DNA of 64,000 nucleotides from assembly GCF_000427645.1 (NCBI RefSeq), contig NZ_KE386571.1:2351454-2415453 (forward strand). The letters run 5' to 3'. The position numbers and the translations under genes were made by a program. Under the pieces are notes generated by a model, which saw only the letters and a list, made by a program, of their open reading frames with translations, was not told the origin of the DNA and searched no databases. This document shows, piece after piece, positions 39,585 to 50,395 of this stretch. Positions within the stretch are counted from its first letter, which is position 1, and the number at the start of each line of letters is the position of its first letter. This DNA is from Sphingomonas phyllosphaerae FA2 (GTDB lineage Bacteria > Pseudomonadota > Alphaproteobacteria > Sphingomonadales > Sphingomonadaceae).

Positions 39585-40642
39585 GCGCTGGCTCGCGGAA
39601 GGAGGATGCGGAAGACGGTCTGGTGCGGGGTGCCTTCTCGCGAATATTGGACGATGCCACCCATGTCGCGGACCAGTTTGTCGACCAGCGCGAGCCCGAG
39701 CCCTTTGCCCTCCGGCCGGCCCGAGACGAACGGGTCGAAGAGATGGTCGGCGATGTCGGCGGGCGCGCCCGGTCCGCTGTCGATCACGCAGATCTCGATC
39801 GGCAACGGGGTACGGCCGCGCCCTTTCCCTGCCGCGACCGTCACGCCGTGGCGATAGGCGGTGGCGAGCGTGATGCGGCGTTCGCCGCGCTCGCCCAGCG
39901 CGGCGGCGGCGTTCTTGAGCAGGTTGAGGATCACCTGCAGCAGCGAATCGCTATTGCCCATCGCGGGTGGCAGTGACGGATCGTAGCGTTCCTCGATCGC
40001 CACGCCGCGCGCGAAGCCGGCCAGCGCGACCCCGCGCGCGTGCGCGAGCAGCGGATAGATGTTCATCGGCGACACCTCGCGCGGGCGGGTGTCGGTGAAA
40101 TCCTCCATATGGTCGATCAGCGCGGTGATGCGGTCGACCTCGGCGATCATCAATTGCGTCAGCTCCGCGGTGTCGACGCCATCGGCGATCAGCTGCGCCG
40201 CGCCGCGGATGCTCGACAGCGGGTTCTTGATCTCGTGCGCGAGCATCGCCGCCGCGCCGACCGCCGAGCGCGCCGCCGCCGCGCGGTCGGTCGACACGCC
40301 GAGCCGCCGCGACGCGCCGGCGTGGTGGAGCGTGATCGTGCGCCAGCCGGGATGATCGACCACCGCCGCCTCGATCAGATCGACGCGCAGCCGCACCCCG
40401 CGCATCGTCTCGACATCGGCGTCGAAGATCGCGAAGGCGTGCGCGTCGCGCCGCGCCTCGGCATCGGGGAAGGACAGGATCGCGGCCAGCGGCTGCCCGA
40501 GCATCGCGCGCTCGGACAGGTTGAGCAGCGTCTCGCACTCGGCATTGACGCGCGCGATCCGGTCCGCGGCGTCGACCACCAGCACTGCGACCGGCAGCGC
40601 GGCGAGCAGTTCCGCCGCCCCCGGGCCGCGCGTCTCGAGCAT
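39581..40642 (-). CDS. ntrB: Nitrogen regulation sensor kinase NtrB
   Basis: Soluble PAS-histidine kinase that phosphorylates NtrC when nitrogen is scarce, under control of PII; 353 residues. An N-terminal PAS domain (LLAALPVAVLVVDAADRIARVNAE), the phospho-His box AMLAHEIKNPLSSIRGAAQLI, then NLLKNAAAALGERG, VIDSGPGAPADIADHLFDPF and GKGLGLALVDKLVRDMGG. I chose ATG 40642, which forms a TGATG overlap with the dusB stop. Confidence 0.96.
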
Positions 40643-41634
40643 CACGCCGCTTCGCTCAGCCGATAGGGGGCGTAGAAGTCGGCGAGCATCGCCTTGACGC
40701 GATCGGCGTCGGGCTCCTGATTGACGCGGTTGCGGAACTCCGCCGAGCCATTCAGCCCCTTGGTGTACCAGCCGATGTGCTTGCGGGCCATGTTGACGCC
40801 GGTGAAGGTGCCGTAATGCTCCAGCATTGCGTCATAATGTTCGGCGATGACGCGGTATTGCTCGTCGAGCGACGGGTCGGGCAGCCGCTCGCCGGTGCGC
40901 AGCCAGTGCATGACCTGCGCGAGCAGCCACGGACGGCCATAGGCGCCGCGTCCTATCATGATGCCGTCGGCGCCCGACTGTTCCAGCGCCGCGGTCGCGT
41001 CCTCGACCGAGCAGATGTCGCCATTGGCGATCACCGGGATCGACACCGCGTCCTTGACCGAGCGGATGAAGCGCCAGTCGGCGTTGCCCTTGTACATCTG
41101 GTTGCGGGTGCGGCCGTGGACGGTGACCATCCTGACGCCGAGATCCTCGGCGATCCGCGCGAGTTCGGGGGCGTTGAGGCTGTCGTGGCACCAGCCCATC
41201 CGCATCTTGAGCGTCACCGGCGCGTCGACCGCCGCGACGATCGCCTCGATCAACTGCGTCGCGAGCTTCAGGTCGCGCATCAGCGCCGAGCCGGCATCGC
41301 CGTTGGTCACCTTGCGGACCGGGCAGCCCATGTTGATGTCGATGATCGCCGCGCCCTTGTCGCGCGCCAGCTTCGCGGCCTCGGCCATCTCATAGGGGGT
41401 GCAGCCGACGAGCTGCATCGACACCGGCTCCTCGGAGAGATGCCACGCCGCCTTCTGGATCGACTGGCGCGTCTCGCGGATCGCGGCCTGGCTGGCGATC
41501 ATCTCGGTGACGTTGAGCCCCGAGCCGTAGCGGCGAACGAGCGTGCGGAACGGCTGGTCGGTCACGCCGGTCATCGGCGCGAGGACGACGGGCTCGTCGA
41601 TGCGGACGTCGCCGATCTGAATGGGTCGGAGCAT
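40642..41634 (-). CDS. dusB: tRNA-dihydrouridine synthase DusB (NifR3)
   Basis: Flavin enzyme that reduces specific uridines in the tRNA D-loop; 330 residues. [20 protein letters not shown], the active-site Cys in [44 protein letters not shown] and IPVIANGDI are signature segments. It is first of the dusB-ntrB-ntrC-ntrY-ntrX series, the classic nifR3-ntr arrangement of alphaproteobacteria. Confidence 0.97.
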   Translation of the reverse strand: MLRPIQIGDVRIDEPVVLAPMTGVTDQPFRTLVRRYGSGLNVTEMIASQAAIRETRQSIQKAAWHLSEEPVSMQLVGCTPYEMAEAAKLARDKGAAIIDINMGCPVRKVTNGDAGSALMRDLKLATQLIEAIVAAVDAPVTLKMRMGWCHDSLNAPELARIAEDLGVRMVTVHGRTRNQMYKGNADWRFIRSVKDAVSIPVIANGDICSVEDATAALEQSGADGIMIGRGAYGRPWLLAQVMHWLRTGERLPDPSLDEQYRVIAEHYDAMLEHYGTFTGVNMARKHIGWYTKGLNGSAEFRNRVNQEPDADRVKAMLADFYAPYRLSEAA

Positions 41635-41706
41635 AGGGGTTCGGAAGCTGCCTGAAAAATGGGCAGATAGGGGATTCGGGCGATTCGGGCAATGCCGGTC
41701 GGGATT

Positions 41707-41792
41707 CCGTCATCCCGGACTTGATCCGGGATCCCGCTTCTTATGTCGGCCATCAAGAAGAAGCGGGGCCCCGGATCAAGTCCGGGGCGACG
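41707..41792. repeat. Family B paired palindrome, CCCGGACTT type
   Basis: CCGTCATCCCGGACTTGATC...GATCAAGTCCGGGGCGACG. It is almost the same as 49564-49650 at both ends, while the centre differs. The right end overlaps the last codons and stop of the CPBP protease gene. Confidence 0.93.
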
Positions 41793-42543
41793 AAGGAGTG
41801 TCGTTGGTGGTCGATGGTAAACCGGTCGGTGATCCGAAAAGCCGCACCTTGCCCGCCAGCACCGGGCGCAGGACCAACCCGTTGAAATCGATCGCGGCGT
41901 GGACCAGCATCGCCGCCCACAGCCGCTCCGACACCAGATAGACCAGCGTCAGCAACACGCCCGCGATCAGCGTGCCGATCACGCCGCGCCAGCCCTGATA
42001 GGTATGGGCATAGCCGAAGGCGGCGGTCGCGCCTGCGAACCCGAGCAGCGCCGATCCGCTCGCGCCGGCGATCAGCAACGGCAGCAGCAGGCGGAAGAAC
42101 AATTCCTCGGTCACCCCCGCCTCGACCGCGAGGAGCACACCCCAGCCGAGTTCGGCGCGCCGCATCGGCGTGACCGCACGCAGATCGCCGAGCGTCATGC
42201 GCCGCCCGCGGCGTTCGAGCAGCGCCGCGATCACCACCCCGGCGGCGGCACCGAACGCCAGCGGCTGCCAGCCCGGTTGTCCGACCCACGCGACCGCCAG
42301 CGCGCGCGCCGGCTCCAGTTCCGCCGGAAAGCTCCAGACCGCGTCGACGCGCCCGAGCAGCGCCAGCAACAGCAAGGCGACGCCGCCGAAATGCACCAGC
42401 GAGCGGAACGCCAGCCGCGCAAACCAGCGATGCCGCACCGCGCCCGGCGCGACCGCGGGCGGGCGCGGCCAATAGCCGAGGCGCCCGCCGTGCAGCAGCA
42501 GCCCGAGGCTGGCCAGCGCAACCGCCAGCGCGGCGACCGTCAC
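41776..42543 (-). CDS. CPBP-family intramembrane metalloprotease
   Basis: Predicted membrane glutamic/metal protease (Abi/CAAX type), 255 residues with multiple hydrophobic helices. The catalytic motifs are EELFFR in VTEELFFRLLLP, the FXXXH of AAFGYAHTYQG, and the HXXXD of VHAAIDFNG. It starts with GTG 42543 overlapping the glpX stop (GTGA). The last residues (TPSSPRT) and the stop codon are supplied by a family B repeat, suggesting that the original C-terminus was replaced. Substrate unknown. Confidence 0.87.
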   Translation of the reverse strand: MTVAALAVALASLGLLLHGGRLGYWPRPPAVAPGAVRHRWFARLAFRSLVHFGGVALLLLALLGRVDAVWSFPAELEPARALAVAWVGQPGWQPLAFGAAAGVVIAALLERRGRRMTLGDLRAVTPMRRAELGWGVLLAVEAGVTEELFFRLLLPLLIAGASGSALLGFAGATAAFGYAHTYQGWRGVIGTLIAGVLLTLVYLVSERLWAAMLVHAAIDFNGLVLRPVLAGKVRLFGSPTGLPSTTNDTPSSPRT

Positions 42544-43505
42544 TGGTCGAGGCGGTGCTCGCCCTTCACCCAGCGTACCGTGCCCGACGAGGCACGCATC
42601 ACGACGCTTTCGGTGGTCATCTTGCCGCCGAGGCGGCGCACGCCTTCGAGCAGCGAGCCATCGGTGACGCCGGTCGCCGCGAAGATGCAGTCGCCCTTCG
42701 CCAGATCCTTGAGATCATACTGGCGGTCGAGATCCTCGATCCCCCATTTGCGCGCGCGGCCGCGCTCGTCGTCGTTGCGGAACAGCAGCCGGCCCTTGAA
42801 CTGCCCACCGACGCAGCGCAGCGCCGCGCAGGCCAGCACGCCCTCCGGCGCGCCGCCCGACCCCATGTAAACGTCGATCGTCGTGTCGGGATCGCTGGTC
42901 GCGATCACGCCCGCGACATCGCCGTCGCCGATCAGCACCACGCCACAGCCGATCCCGCGCAGTTCGGCGATCAGCGCCTCGTGCCGCGGGCGATCGAGGA
43001 CGCAGGCGATAATGTCCTTCGGCGCGACGCCCTTGGCCGCCGCGATCGCCTCGATATTCTCGGTTGGCGTGCGATCGAGGTCGATGACCCCGGCGGGCAG
43101 CCCCGGGCCGACCGCCAGCTTGTCCATATAGACGTCGGGTGCGTTGAGCAGGCCGCCCTTTTCGGCGATCGCCAGCACCGCGAGGCTGTTCGGCCCCGAC
43201 TTGGCGCAGATCGTCGTGCCCTCCAGCGGATCGAGCGCGATGTCGATCGCCGGTCCTTGTCCGCTGCCGACCTTCTCGCCGATGAACAGCATCGGCGCCT
43301 CGTCGCGCTCGCCCTCGCCGATCACCACCGTGCCGTCGATGTCGAGCTCGTTGAGCGCCGCGCGCATCGCTTCGACCGCGGCGGCGTCGGCGGCCTTTTC
43401 GTCACCGCGGCCGGTCAGCGTCGAGGCGGCGATCGCAGCGGCTTCGGTGACGCGCACCATCTCCAGCACGAGCACACGGTCGAGAACCTTGCTGGCAGTC
43501 GGCAT
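42540..43505 (-). CDS. glpX: Class II fructose-1,6-bisphosphatase
   Basis: Gluconeogenic phosphatase converting fructose-1,6-bisphosphate to fructose-6-phosphate; 321 residues, GlpX type. Signatures: VVIGEGERDEAPMLFIGE, the metal-binding DIALDPLEGTTICAKS, DVYMGSGGAPEGVL, and GVTDGSLLEGVRRLGG. ATG 43505 follows AGAAGGA. It may work with the porin gene upstream, on the same strand 90 bases away. An unusual AT-rich palindromic word lies in that gap. Confidence 0.96.
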   Translation of the reverse strand: MPTASKVLDRVLVLEMVRVTEAAAIAASTLTGRGDEKAADAAAVEAMRAALNELDIDGTVVIGEGERDEAPMLFIGEKVGSGQGPAIDIALDPLEGTTICAKSGPNSLAVLAIAEKGGLLNAPDVYMDKLAVGPGLPAGVIDLDRTPTENIEAIAAAKGVAPKDIIACVLDRPRHEALIAELRGIGCGVVLIGDGDVAGVIATSDPDTTIDVYMGSGGAPEGVLACAALRCVGGQFKGRLLFRNDDERGRARKWGIEDLDRQYDLKDLAKGDCIFAATGVTDGSLLEGVRRLGGKMTTESVVMRASSGTVRWVKGEHRLDQ

Positions 43506-43568
43506 GGGAAGTCCTTCTTCTCTGATCGCACCGGGATAGGCGCGCCACATGACGGTGTCGAGGCATTT

Positions 43569-43589
43569 TGTTTTACATGTTATACAACA
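43569..43589 (-). promoter_or_regulatory. Candidate operator/promoter upstream of glpX
   Basis: A 21-base AT-rich stretch, TGTTTTACATGTTATACAAC plus A, imperfectly palindromic (TGTT-TA...TA-AACA pattern), stands out sharply in this GC-rich DNA. It lies about 64 bases before the glpX start and just after the porin stop. A GntR- or LacI-type site is possible; no regulator gene is adjacent. Confidence 0.4.
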
Positions 43590-43595
43590 AGGCGA

Positions 43596-45017
43596 TCAGA
43601 GCGTCAGCGCCGCTTTCAGCCCGACGACGCCGACATCTGGCGCATCGCGCACGCCGCCGGGCTGATGCACCCATTGCACGTTCGGGCGCAGTTCCAGCCA
43701 GTCGATCGGGTGCAGGCTGTAATAGACCTCGGCGGCATATTCGGCGTCGCGCACCGGGGTGCCCGGCACCAGTTCGTCGGCGCGGGCGGCGCGGCCGTTG
43801 ACGTTGGTGCGCGCCACCGCGACGCCCAGCACGTCGCCGGGGAGTGCCGGCACCAGCCCCTTGTAGAACAGCCCTGCCGACACCTGATTGTCGGTGACGC
43901 TGGTCTTGCGGTCGGTCTGCGTCACGTTGAGAAAGATGCCGAGCCCGGTCAGCGACTTGCCGTCTTTCGACGTGCCGGTGAGCTGTTGCTGCATCGTGAA
44001 GTAGACGCCGTAGCGGCTCGACCGGCGCAGCGGATCGGTGCCGGTCAGCACCTGCGGTCGCCGATTGCGGTCGAGCAGCACGTCGTCGCCATCGGCGGTC
44101 GCAATCCAGCCGCCGACCTTGTACGACCCGACCTTGCCGTCGTCGCCGCCGCGGCTGACGCCGGTCTCGACCGGGATCAGCACGCCGGTCGCGCCGTGGA
44201 AGTGACCGACGAAAAAGTCTTTCTCGAGATTCCGCGGGTTGATCTCATACACCGCGCCCTGCACGTAGCGGTCGTCGTCGAGCGCGACGCGCACCCGCGC
44301 GCCCCATTGGCTGACCGGCCAATTATACCAGTAATCGCCGGCCAGATTGCCCGGCTGCGCGCCGCAGAAGCTGAGGTTCATGAAGTGGCAGGAGAAGGCC
44401 GCGAAATCCTCGCCGGGGTTTGTGCGGCCAAGCTTCACCTCGGTCCGGGTTCCGATCTTCTGCTCCCACCACAATTGCGTGAGGCGAACCGTCTGCCCGC
44501 GGCCGTAGATTTCCTGCGCCTGTTGCAGCGTGTTGAGCCCGGCATCGGTAGTCAGGTCGTAACCGCGCCGCCACGTCACCGTCGCCTGCACCGCGCCGCC
44601 GGTGATCCCGGCCAGCTTCTCCATGTCGAGCAACGCGCCGACGTCGAACTGCCCGGTTTCGCGGAACAGCTTCCGATCGCCGCCGCTGAAATTATACCCG
44701 CTTTCCGACGCATAACGCGCGGTCAGCCCGATCCCGCGCCGGCCGAGCCGCGTGCGAATCTCCTGCCAGTCGCCGATCAATCCCGGCGGCGGCGAACTCT
44801 GCGTGTCGCCGACCAGCGACGAAGGCGAGGTGTCGCGCGGGCGGCGCGCGGCCGGCGTGCGCGGCTGGCGCTGCGTATCGCCAGAGCGGGTCGCCGCACT
44901 TGCGCCCGGCTTCGGCGCGTTGGGATCGTCGGGCGGCGAGGCGCCGATGTCGACCTGCTGCGCGTGCGCCGCACCCGCCACCAGCAAGGCGGCGGCGGCG
45001 AAAAGCCCCTTCTTCAT
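43596..45017 (-). CDS. OprB-type carbohydrate porin
   Basis: Outer-membrane porin for sugars, 473 residues. The signal peptide is residues 1-20 (MKKGLFAAAALLVAGAAHAQ). A low-complexity Pro/Arg/Ser-rich segment covers about 25-75, followed by the OprB barrel: IRTRLGRRGIGLTARYASES, LTQLWWEQKIG, VKLGRTNPGEDFA, MNLSFCGAQPGNLAG and a terminal beta-strand ending LKAALTL. Start chosen at ATG 45017 because the signal peptide begins there. Confidence 0.9.
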   Translation of the reverse strand: MKKGLFAAAALLVAGAAHAQQVDIGASPPDDPNAPKPGASAATRSGDTQRQPRTPAARRPRDTSPSSLVGDTQSSPPPGLIGDWQEIRTRLGRRGIGLTARYASESGYNFSGGDRKLFRETGQFDVGALLDMEKLAGITGGAVQATVTWRRGYDLTTDAGLNTLQQAQEIYGRGQTVRLTQLWWEQKIGTRTEVKLGRTNPGEDFAAFSCHFMNLSFCGAQPGNLAGDYWYNWPVSQWGARVRVALDDDRYVQGAVYEINPRNLEKDFFVGHFHGATGVLIPVETGVSRGGDDGKVGSYKVGGWIATADGDDVLLDRNRRPQVLTGTDPLRRSSRYGVYFTMQQQLTGTSKDGKSLTGLGIFLNVTQTDRKTSVTDNQVSAGLFYKGLVPALPGDVLGVAVARTNVNGRAARADELVPGTPVRDAEYAAEVYYSLHPIDWLELRPNVQWVHQPGGVRDAPDVGVVGLKAALTL

Positions 45018-45098
45018 GAACCCCGGCGACCTTCTTTGCTTATCGTTACGTCGCGGCAACGAAGAAGCTGGGAAAAGGTTCGCGTGGCTTTTCGGCTC

Positions 45099-45130
45099 CC
45101 GTCATTGCGAGCGTAGCGAAGCAATGACGG
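45099..45130. repeat. Family A palindrome, short form
   Basis: CCGTCATTGC-GAGCGTAGCGAA-GCAATGACGG: 10-base arms around a 12-base centre, in the gap between dapD and the porin gene. Its centre is the mirror type of the copy at 38117. Confidence 0.88.
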
Positions 45131-45146
45131 GAGGATGCGGTTTTTA

Positions 45147-45974
45147 TTAGTCCCGCAGCAGGTCGTTGATGCTGGTCTTGCTGCGCGTCTGTGCATCGAC
45201 GCGCTTGACGATCACCGCGCAATAGAGCGCCGGCTTGCCGTCTCCGCCGCCGATCGAGCCGGGCACGACCACCGCATAGGGCGGCACTTCGCCGCGGAAC
45301 GTCTCGCCGGTTGCGCGGTCGATGATCTTGGTCGAGGCGCCAAGATACACGCCCATCGACAGCACCGCGCCCTCACCGACGCGCACGCCCTCCGCCACTT
45401 CGGCGCGCGCGCCGATGAACGCGCCGTCGCCGATAATGACCGGATCGGCCTGCAGCGGCTCGAGCACCCCGCCGATCCCGACCCCGCCCGACAGATGGAC
45501 GTTCTTGCCGATCTGCGCGCAGCTGCCGACCGTCGCCCAGGTGTCGACCATCGTGCCCTCGCCGACATAGGCGCCGATGTTGACGAAGCTGGGCATCAGG
45601 ATCGCGCCCTTGCCGACGAACGCGCCGCGCCGCACCACGCTGCCGGGCACCGCGCGGAAGCCGGCGGTGCGGAACTCGGCCTCGCTCCAGCCCGAGAATT
45701 TGCTCGGCACCTTGTCGAACCAATGGCCCGCGCCGGGGCCATTATCGATCAGCGCGTTGTCGTTGAGGCGGAAGCTGAGCAGCACCGCTTTCTTGAGCCA
45801 CTGATTGACGCGCCAACCGCCTTCACCGTCCGGTTCCGCCACACGCGCCTGCCCGGCGTCGAGGAGCGCCAGCGCGCGATCGACCGCGACGCGCACATCG
45901 CCCCCGGTGGTCAGCCCCAGCTCGGCGCGGTTCTCCCACGCGGCGTCGATCGTGGCGGAAAGCTCGGCGGTCAT
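45147..45974 (-). CDS. dapD: Tetrahydrodipicolinate N-succinyltransferase
   Basis: Lysine and diaminopimelate biosynthesis, succinylase branch; 275 residues. The protein has a helical N-terminal domain ([17 protein letters not shown] region as [17 protein letters not shown]) and a left-handed beta-helix of hexapeptide repeats: [56 protein letters not shown] and [16 protein letters not shown] 45974 overlaps the stop of the upstream nucleotidase gene (ATGA). Confidence 0.97.
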   Translation of the reverse strand: MTAELSATIDAAWENRAELGLTTGGDVRVAVDRALALLDAGQARVAEPDGEGGWRVNQWLKKAVLLSFRLNDNALIDNGPGAGHWFDKVPSKFSGWSEAEFRTAGFRAVPGSVVRRGAFVGKGAILMPSFVNIGAYVGEGTMVDTWATVGSCAQIGKNVHLSGGVGIGGVLEPLQADPVIIGDGAFIGARAEVAEGVRVGEGAVLSMGVYLGASTKIIDRATGETFRGEVPPYAVVVPGSIGGGDGKPALYCAVIVKRVDAQTRSKTSINDLLRD

Positions 45975-46636
45975 TGGTCCTCCAAAACAGACTGAACCCA
46001 CACGGTGACGTCGGTCACGCGGTGGTCGACATAGGATCGGTCGGCGTCGTGGTCCTGCTCGGACCCGTTGTCCACCCAGACGGTGGTCATCCCGATCGCC
46101 TTGGCGGGTTTGAGGTTGCGCGCCATGTCCTCGACGAACAGGGCGCGGGTCGGATCGATGTCGAACGCGGCGCACAGCCCGGCATAGGCCGCGGCGGCGG
46201 GTTTCGGGGTCAGGTCCATCGCGACGATGTCGTGGACCGCCTCGAAACTCTGCCCCAGGCCCAGCCGGTCCAGCACCTTGAGCGCATACGGGCGGTCGCC
46301 GTTGGTGAAGACCAGCTTGCGCCCCGGTAGCTGCGCCAGCGCGGCGGCGAGCGGGGCGTTCTCTTCCAGCGCGTCCATCTCGATGTCGTGGACATAGGCG
46401 AGGAAGGCATGCGGATCGACGTCGTGATCGGCCATCAGCCCGGCGAGCGTGGTGCCGTGGCCGAGGAAATATTCCTTCTGGATGCGGCGCGCCTCGATCG
46501 CGTCGACGTTCAGGAAGTCGGCGATGAACGCGGTCATCCGCCGGTCGATGTGCGCGAACAGGTCGGCACGCGCCGGGTAGAGCGTGTTGTCGAGGTCAAA
46601 GATCCACGTATCGACGTGCGCGAAGGCCGGGTGCAT
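45971..46636 (-). CDS. HAD-family pyrimidine 5'-nucleotidase-like phosphatase
   Basis: 221 residues, SDT1/PPM1-like HAD phosphatase. Motif I is [18 protein letters not shown] with the nucleophile Asp, motif [18 protein letters not shown], motif [14 protein letters not shown], and motif [21 protein letters not shown]. Relatives dephosphorylate UMP or CMP; pairing with dapD in one operon is common in alphaproteobacteria but not obviously functional. Confidence 0.9.
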   Translation of the reverse strand: MHPAFAHVDTWIFDLDNTLYPARADLFAHIDRRMTAFIADFLNVDAIEARRIQKEYFLGHGTTLAGLMADHDVDPHAFLAYVHDIEMDALEENAPLAAALAQLPGRKLVFTNGDRPYALKVLDRLGLGQSFEAVHDIVAMDLTPKPAAAAYAGLCAAFDIDPTRALFVEDMARNLKPAKAIGMTTVWVDNGSEQDHDADRSYVDHRVTDVTVWVQSVLEDQ

Positions 46637-46687
46637 GGCGCGGCGCTTTAGTGGGTTTGGCGGCGGGCGTCATCCCCGGCTCGTCCT

Positions 46688-46736
46688 CGTCATTCCCGCG
46701 CAGGTCCTCGTCATTCCCGCGTAGGCGGGAATGACG
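46688..46736. repeat. Family B single hairpin plus half copy
   Basis: A complete unit CGTCATTCCCGCGTAGGCGG...AATGACG (46709-46736) is preceded by a half copy, CGTCATTCCCGCGCAGG, 21 bases earlier. The tandem half copy suggests slippage or incomplete insertion. It lies between divergent genes. Confidence 0.85.
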
Positions 46737-46819
46737 CAAGGGAGGGGCAAACCCCTGCTATCCTGCCGCCAACCGTAACTCCGCTGGCAGTCTTGCACCG
46801 CTCTCCCCACTTAATTGAC

Positions 46820-47818
<999 letters not shown>

Positions 47819-47838
47819 CCTCAGCACCGCAACAAACG

Positions 47839-47972
47839 CCGTCGCCCCTGCGCAGGCGGGGGACTATGGCTGTAAGGTCCGTCCCGTCGGCCTGACACAT
47901 GTACCACTTGCCATGTGTCAGCCACTCACCCGGACAACACAGACATGGGCCCCTGCCTGCGCAGGGGCGACG
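47839..47972. repeat. Paired palindrome with a spacer hairpin
   Basis: Outer units CCGTCGCCCCTGCGCAGGCG and CCTGCGCAGGGGCGACGG are inverted; the spacer holds a perfect 10-base inverted repeat, CTGACACATG...CATGTGTCAG (47892-47921). A related half with GGGCCCATGTCTG and ATGTGTCAGCC occurs at 62784-62862. It lies between the LLM gene and purE. Confidence 0.85.
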
Positions 47973-48016
47973 GAAAGGCGGTTGCCCTGCCCGCGCCACC
48001 CCGCTAACCGCACGCG

Positions 48017-48493
48017 ATGGCGCACGTCGGCATCATCATGGGCTCCACCTCGGACTGGGAAACGATGCGTCATGCGAGCGAGACGCTCGAGGCGCTCGGC
48101 GTCGCGCATGAGACGAAGGTCGTCTCCGCGCATCGCACCCCGCAGCGACTCTACGACTACGCGACCGGCGCGGCCGGACGCGGGCTGAAGGTCATCATCG
48201 CGGGCGCAGGCGGCGCGGCGCATCTGCCCGGCATGGCGGCGTCGATGACGCATTTGCCGGTGCTGGGCGTGCCGGTCGAATCCAAGGCGTTGAAGGGCAT
48301 GGATAGCTTGCTCTCCATCGTCCAGATGCCCGGCGGCATTCCGGTCGGCACGCTGGCGATCGGCAAGGCCGGCGCGATCAACGCCGCGCTGCTCGCCGCG
48401 TCGATCCTCGCCTTGTCGGACGAGGCGCTATCGCAGCGGCTTCAGGCGTGGCGGGCTAAGCAGACCGACGGCGTCGCGGTCGATCCGGCATGA
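48017..48493 (+). CDS. purE: N5-carboxyaminoimidazole ribonucleotide mutase
   Basis: Purine biosynthesis step that moves the carboxyl group made by PurK; 158 residues, class [20 protein letters not shown] is the phosphate-binding start, [13 protein letters not shown] carries the catalytic His, and [15 protein letters not shown] plus [10 protein letters not shown] follow. The stop overlaps purK (ATGA). Confidence 0.97.
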   Translation: MAHVGIIMGSTSDWETMRHASETLEALGVAHETKVVSAHRTPQRLYDYATGAAGRGLKVIIAGAGGAAHLPGMAASMTHLPVLGVPVESKALKGMDSLLSIVQMPGGIPVGTLAIGKAGAINAALLAASILALSDEALSQRLQAWRAKQTDGVAVDPA

Positions 48494-49557
48494 CGGTGAT
48501 CGCGCCCGGCAGCACGATCGGCATCCTCGGCGGCGGGCAGCTCGGTCGGATGATCGCCAGCGCGGCGGCCGATCTCGGCTATCGCACCCACGTCCTCGCC
48601 CCCGACCGCGAAAGCGTCGCGGCGCAGACCGCCTCGTCGCTGACGCGCGCCGATTATCACAACAAGGTCGTGCTCGCCGACTTCGCCGCGCAATGCGACG
48701 TCGTCACCTATGAGTTCGAGAATATCGCCGTCGGGCCGGTCGAATGGCTCGCCGAGCGCGTGCCGGTCTATCCGGGTCCGCGCAGCCTCGCGGTGGCGCA
48801 GGACCGTGTGCGCGAGAAGCAATTCGTCGAGCAGGTGGGCGGGCGCCCAGCGCGCTGGCAGGCGGTCGCGTCGCGCGAGGAGCTGGACGCGGCGATCGCG
48901 GTGATCGGCTGCCCGGCGGTGCTCAAGACGACGCGCTTCGGTTACGACGGCAAAGGGCAGACGCGTTTGCTGTCGCCCGCCGACGCCGATGCCGCGTGGG
49001 AAGCGATCGGCGGCCCGGCGATCCTCGAAGCGTTCGTTGAATTCACGCATGAATTCTCGATCGTGCTGGTGCGCGGGCGCGATGGCACCATCACCAGCTA
49101 CCCGCCGCCGTGGAACGAGCATCGCGACGGCATTTTGCATCGCTCGACGCTACCCGCTCCGGCGCAGATTGCCGCGCAATGGACCGAAGCCGCCGCGCTC
49201 ACCGGCCGCATCGCCGATGCGCTCGACCATGTCGGGGTGCTGACCTGCGAATATTTCGCGAGCGCCGAAGGGCCGGTGTTCAACGAGATGGCGCCGCGTG
49301 TCCACAATTCGGGGCATTGGACGATCGAGGGGGCGGCGACCTCGCAGTTTGCCAATCACGTCCGCGCGATCTGCGGCCTGCCGCTCGGGGACACCGCGCT
49401 GGTGGCACAAGGCGCGGAGATGGAGAATTTGATCGGCGCAGATTGGGAGCGCTGGCCGGAGTATGTCGCCGCGCGGGACACCTATTTGCACCTTTATGGC
49501 AAGCGCGAGACGCGCGAGGGTCGCAAGATGGGACATGTCACGCGGCTGACGCGCTGA
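48490..49557 (+). CDS. purK: N5-carboxyaminoimidazole ribonucleotide synthase
   Basis: ATP-grasp enzyme that carboxylates AIR with bicarbonate; 355 residues. [22 protein letters not shown] is the N-terminal nucleotide-binding loop, followed by [49 protein letters not shown] and [17 protein letters not shown]. Full length. A family B repeat begins 7 bases after the stop. Confidence 0.97.
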   Translation: MTVIAPGSTIGILGGGQLGRMIASAAADLGYRTHVLAPDRESVAAQTASSLTRADYHNKVVLADFAAQCDVVTYEFENIAVGPVEWLAERVPVYPGPRSLAVAQDRVREKQFVEQVGGRPARWQAVASREELDAAIAVIGCPAVLKTTRFGYDGKGQTRLLSPADADAAWEAIGGPAILEAFVEFTHEFSIVLVRGRDGTITSYPPPWNEHRDGILHRSTLPAPAQIAAQWTEAAALTGRIADALDHVGVLTCEYFASAEGPVFNEMAPRVHNSGHWTIEGAATSQFANHVRAICGLPLGDTALVAQGAEMENLIGADWERWPEYVAARDTYLHLYGKRETREGRKMGHVTRLTR

Positions 49558-49563
49558 CTGCGA

Positions 49564-49650
49564 CCGTCATCCCGGACTTCATCCGGGATCCCGCTTCGTT
49601 ACGCGAGCGCCGATGAAGAAGCGGGGCCCCGGATCAAGTCCGGGGCGACG
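49564..49650. repeat. Family B paired palindrome, CCCGGACTT type
   Basis: CCGTCATCCCGGACTTCATC...GATCAAGTCCGGGGCGACG, near-identical at both ends to 41707-41792. It lies between convergent purK and the small gene at 49654, almost touching both, so it may terminate both transcripts. Confidence 0.93.
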
Positions 49651-49653
49651 GGG

Positions 49654-49875
49654 CTACCGGTCGCGTCGCGCACCGGTAATCATCCGCCGGGCGATCTTGC
49701 GCACGCCTTCGTCGTCCTTCGTCGCGTCATCCGCCGGATCGCCGAGATGGTCGAGGCTGTCCTCCAGATAATCGAGCAGCCCCGGGTGCCGGCCCTCGAC
49801 ATATTCGATCAGCCGGAACAGCAGATGCTCGGTCGCGATCTCGCGTTGACGGGTCTGCACCAGGGGGTCGGTCAT
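49654..49875 (-). CDS. Small protein of unknown function
   Basis: 73 residues from ATG 49875 (frame open slightly upstream). TDPLVQTRQREIATEHLLFRLIEYVEGRHPGLLDYLEDSLDHLGDPA predicts two amphipathic helices, followed by a charged tail (KDDEGVRKIARRMITGARRDR). No family recognised; a regulatory or adaptor role is possible but unsupported. It lies downstream of the DUF3833 gene on the same strand. Confidence 0.65.
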   Translation of the reverse strand: MTDPLVQTRQREIATEHLLFRLIEYVEGRHPGLLDYLEDSLDHLGDPADDATKDDEGVRKIARRMITGARRDR

Positions 49876-49930
49876 CGCGCACTCCGGATTGTTCGCCCTC
49901 GCCAACCGTCGGGGCGCCGCCCGCGTTCCG

Positions 49931-50389
49931 TTACGACAGCTTGACGATTCGTTCGGTCAGCACCGCGACCCTGAACCCGAACCGTCGCGCTTCCAATCGG
50001 TTGGCGAGCGTGCGTCCATCGGGTTGCAGCGTCAGCGTCTGGCGGACCCGAAAGCCGCCGGTGCTGACGAACGCCAGCCGCAGCGTGCTCCCCTCTACCA
50101 CGCCAGTCACCGGCCCGCGCGCGTCGGTGAGCGTGCCGGCATAGCGCCCCGGCGCGATCTGGCGCAGTCGCCAGTGGCGCGGGCGTGGCGGCTTGTCGCC
50201 CTCGGTCACGATCTGGTCGAGCGTGAGGACGCCGTCGCGGTCGATCCGCCCCCTGCCGCGCACGCTGACCGGTTGCCCCTTGCGCAAAACGACCTTCAGC
50301 GTGGCAGTGCCGCGCGTTTCCCCGGCGAAGAAACGCAGCGGATCGAAGCTGGCGACACTGGCGGCGGCAAGCGCGAGGGACAGGAGCAT
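49931..50389 (-). CDS. DUF3833-family protein
   Basis: 152 residues with a short hydrophobic N-terminus (MLLSLALAAASVASF) that could be a signal or anchor. DPLRFFAGETRGTATLKVV is the DUF3833 opening, and GRGRIDRDGVLTLDQIVTEGDKPPRPRHWRL and FRVRQTLTLQPDGRTLANRLEARRFGFRVA follow; the last motif is typical. Function unknown. It starts 6 bases after the nhaA stop, so it belongs to the nhaA transcript. Confidence 0.82.
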   Translation of the reverse strand: MLLSLALAAASVASFDPLRFFAGETRGTATLKVVLRKGQPVSVRGRGRIDRDGVLTLDQIVTEGDKPPRPRHWRLRQIAPGRYAGTLTDARGPVTGVVEGSTLRLAFVSTGGFRVRQTLTLQPDGRTLANRLEARRFGFRVAVLTERIVKLS

Positions 50390-50395
50390 TCCGCC

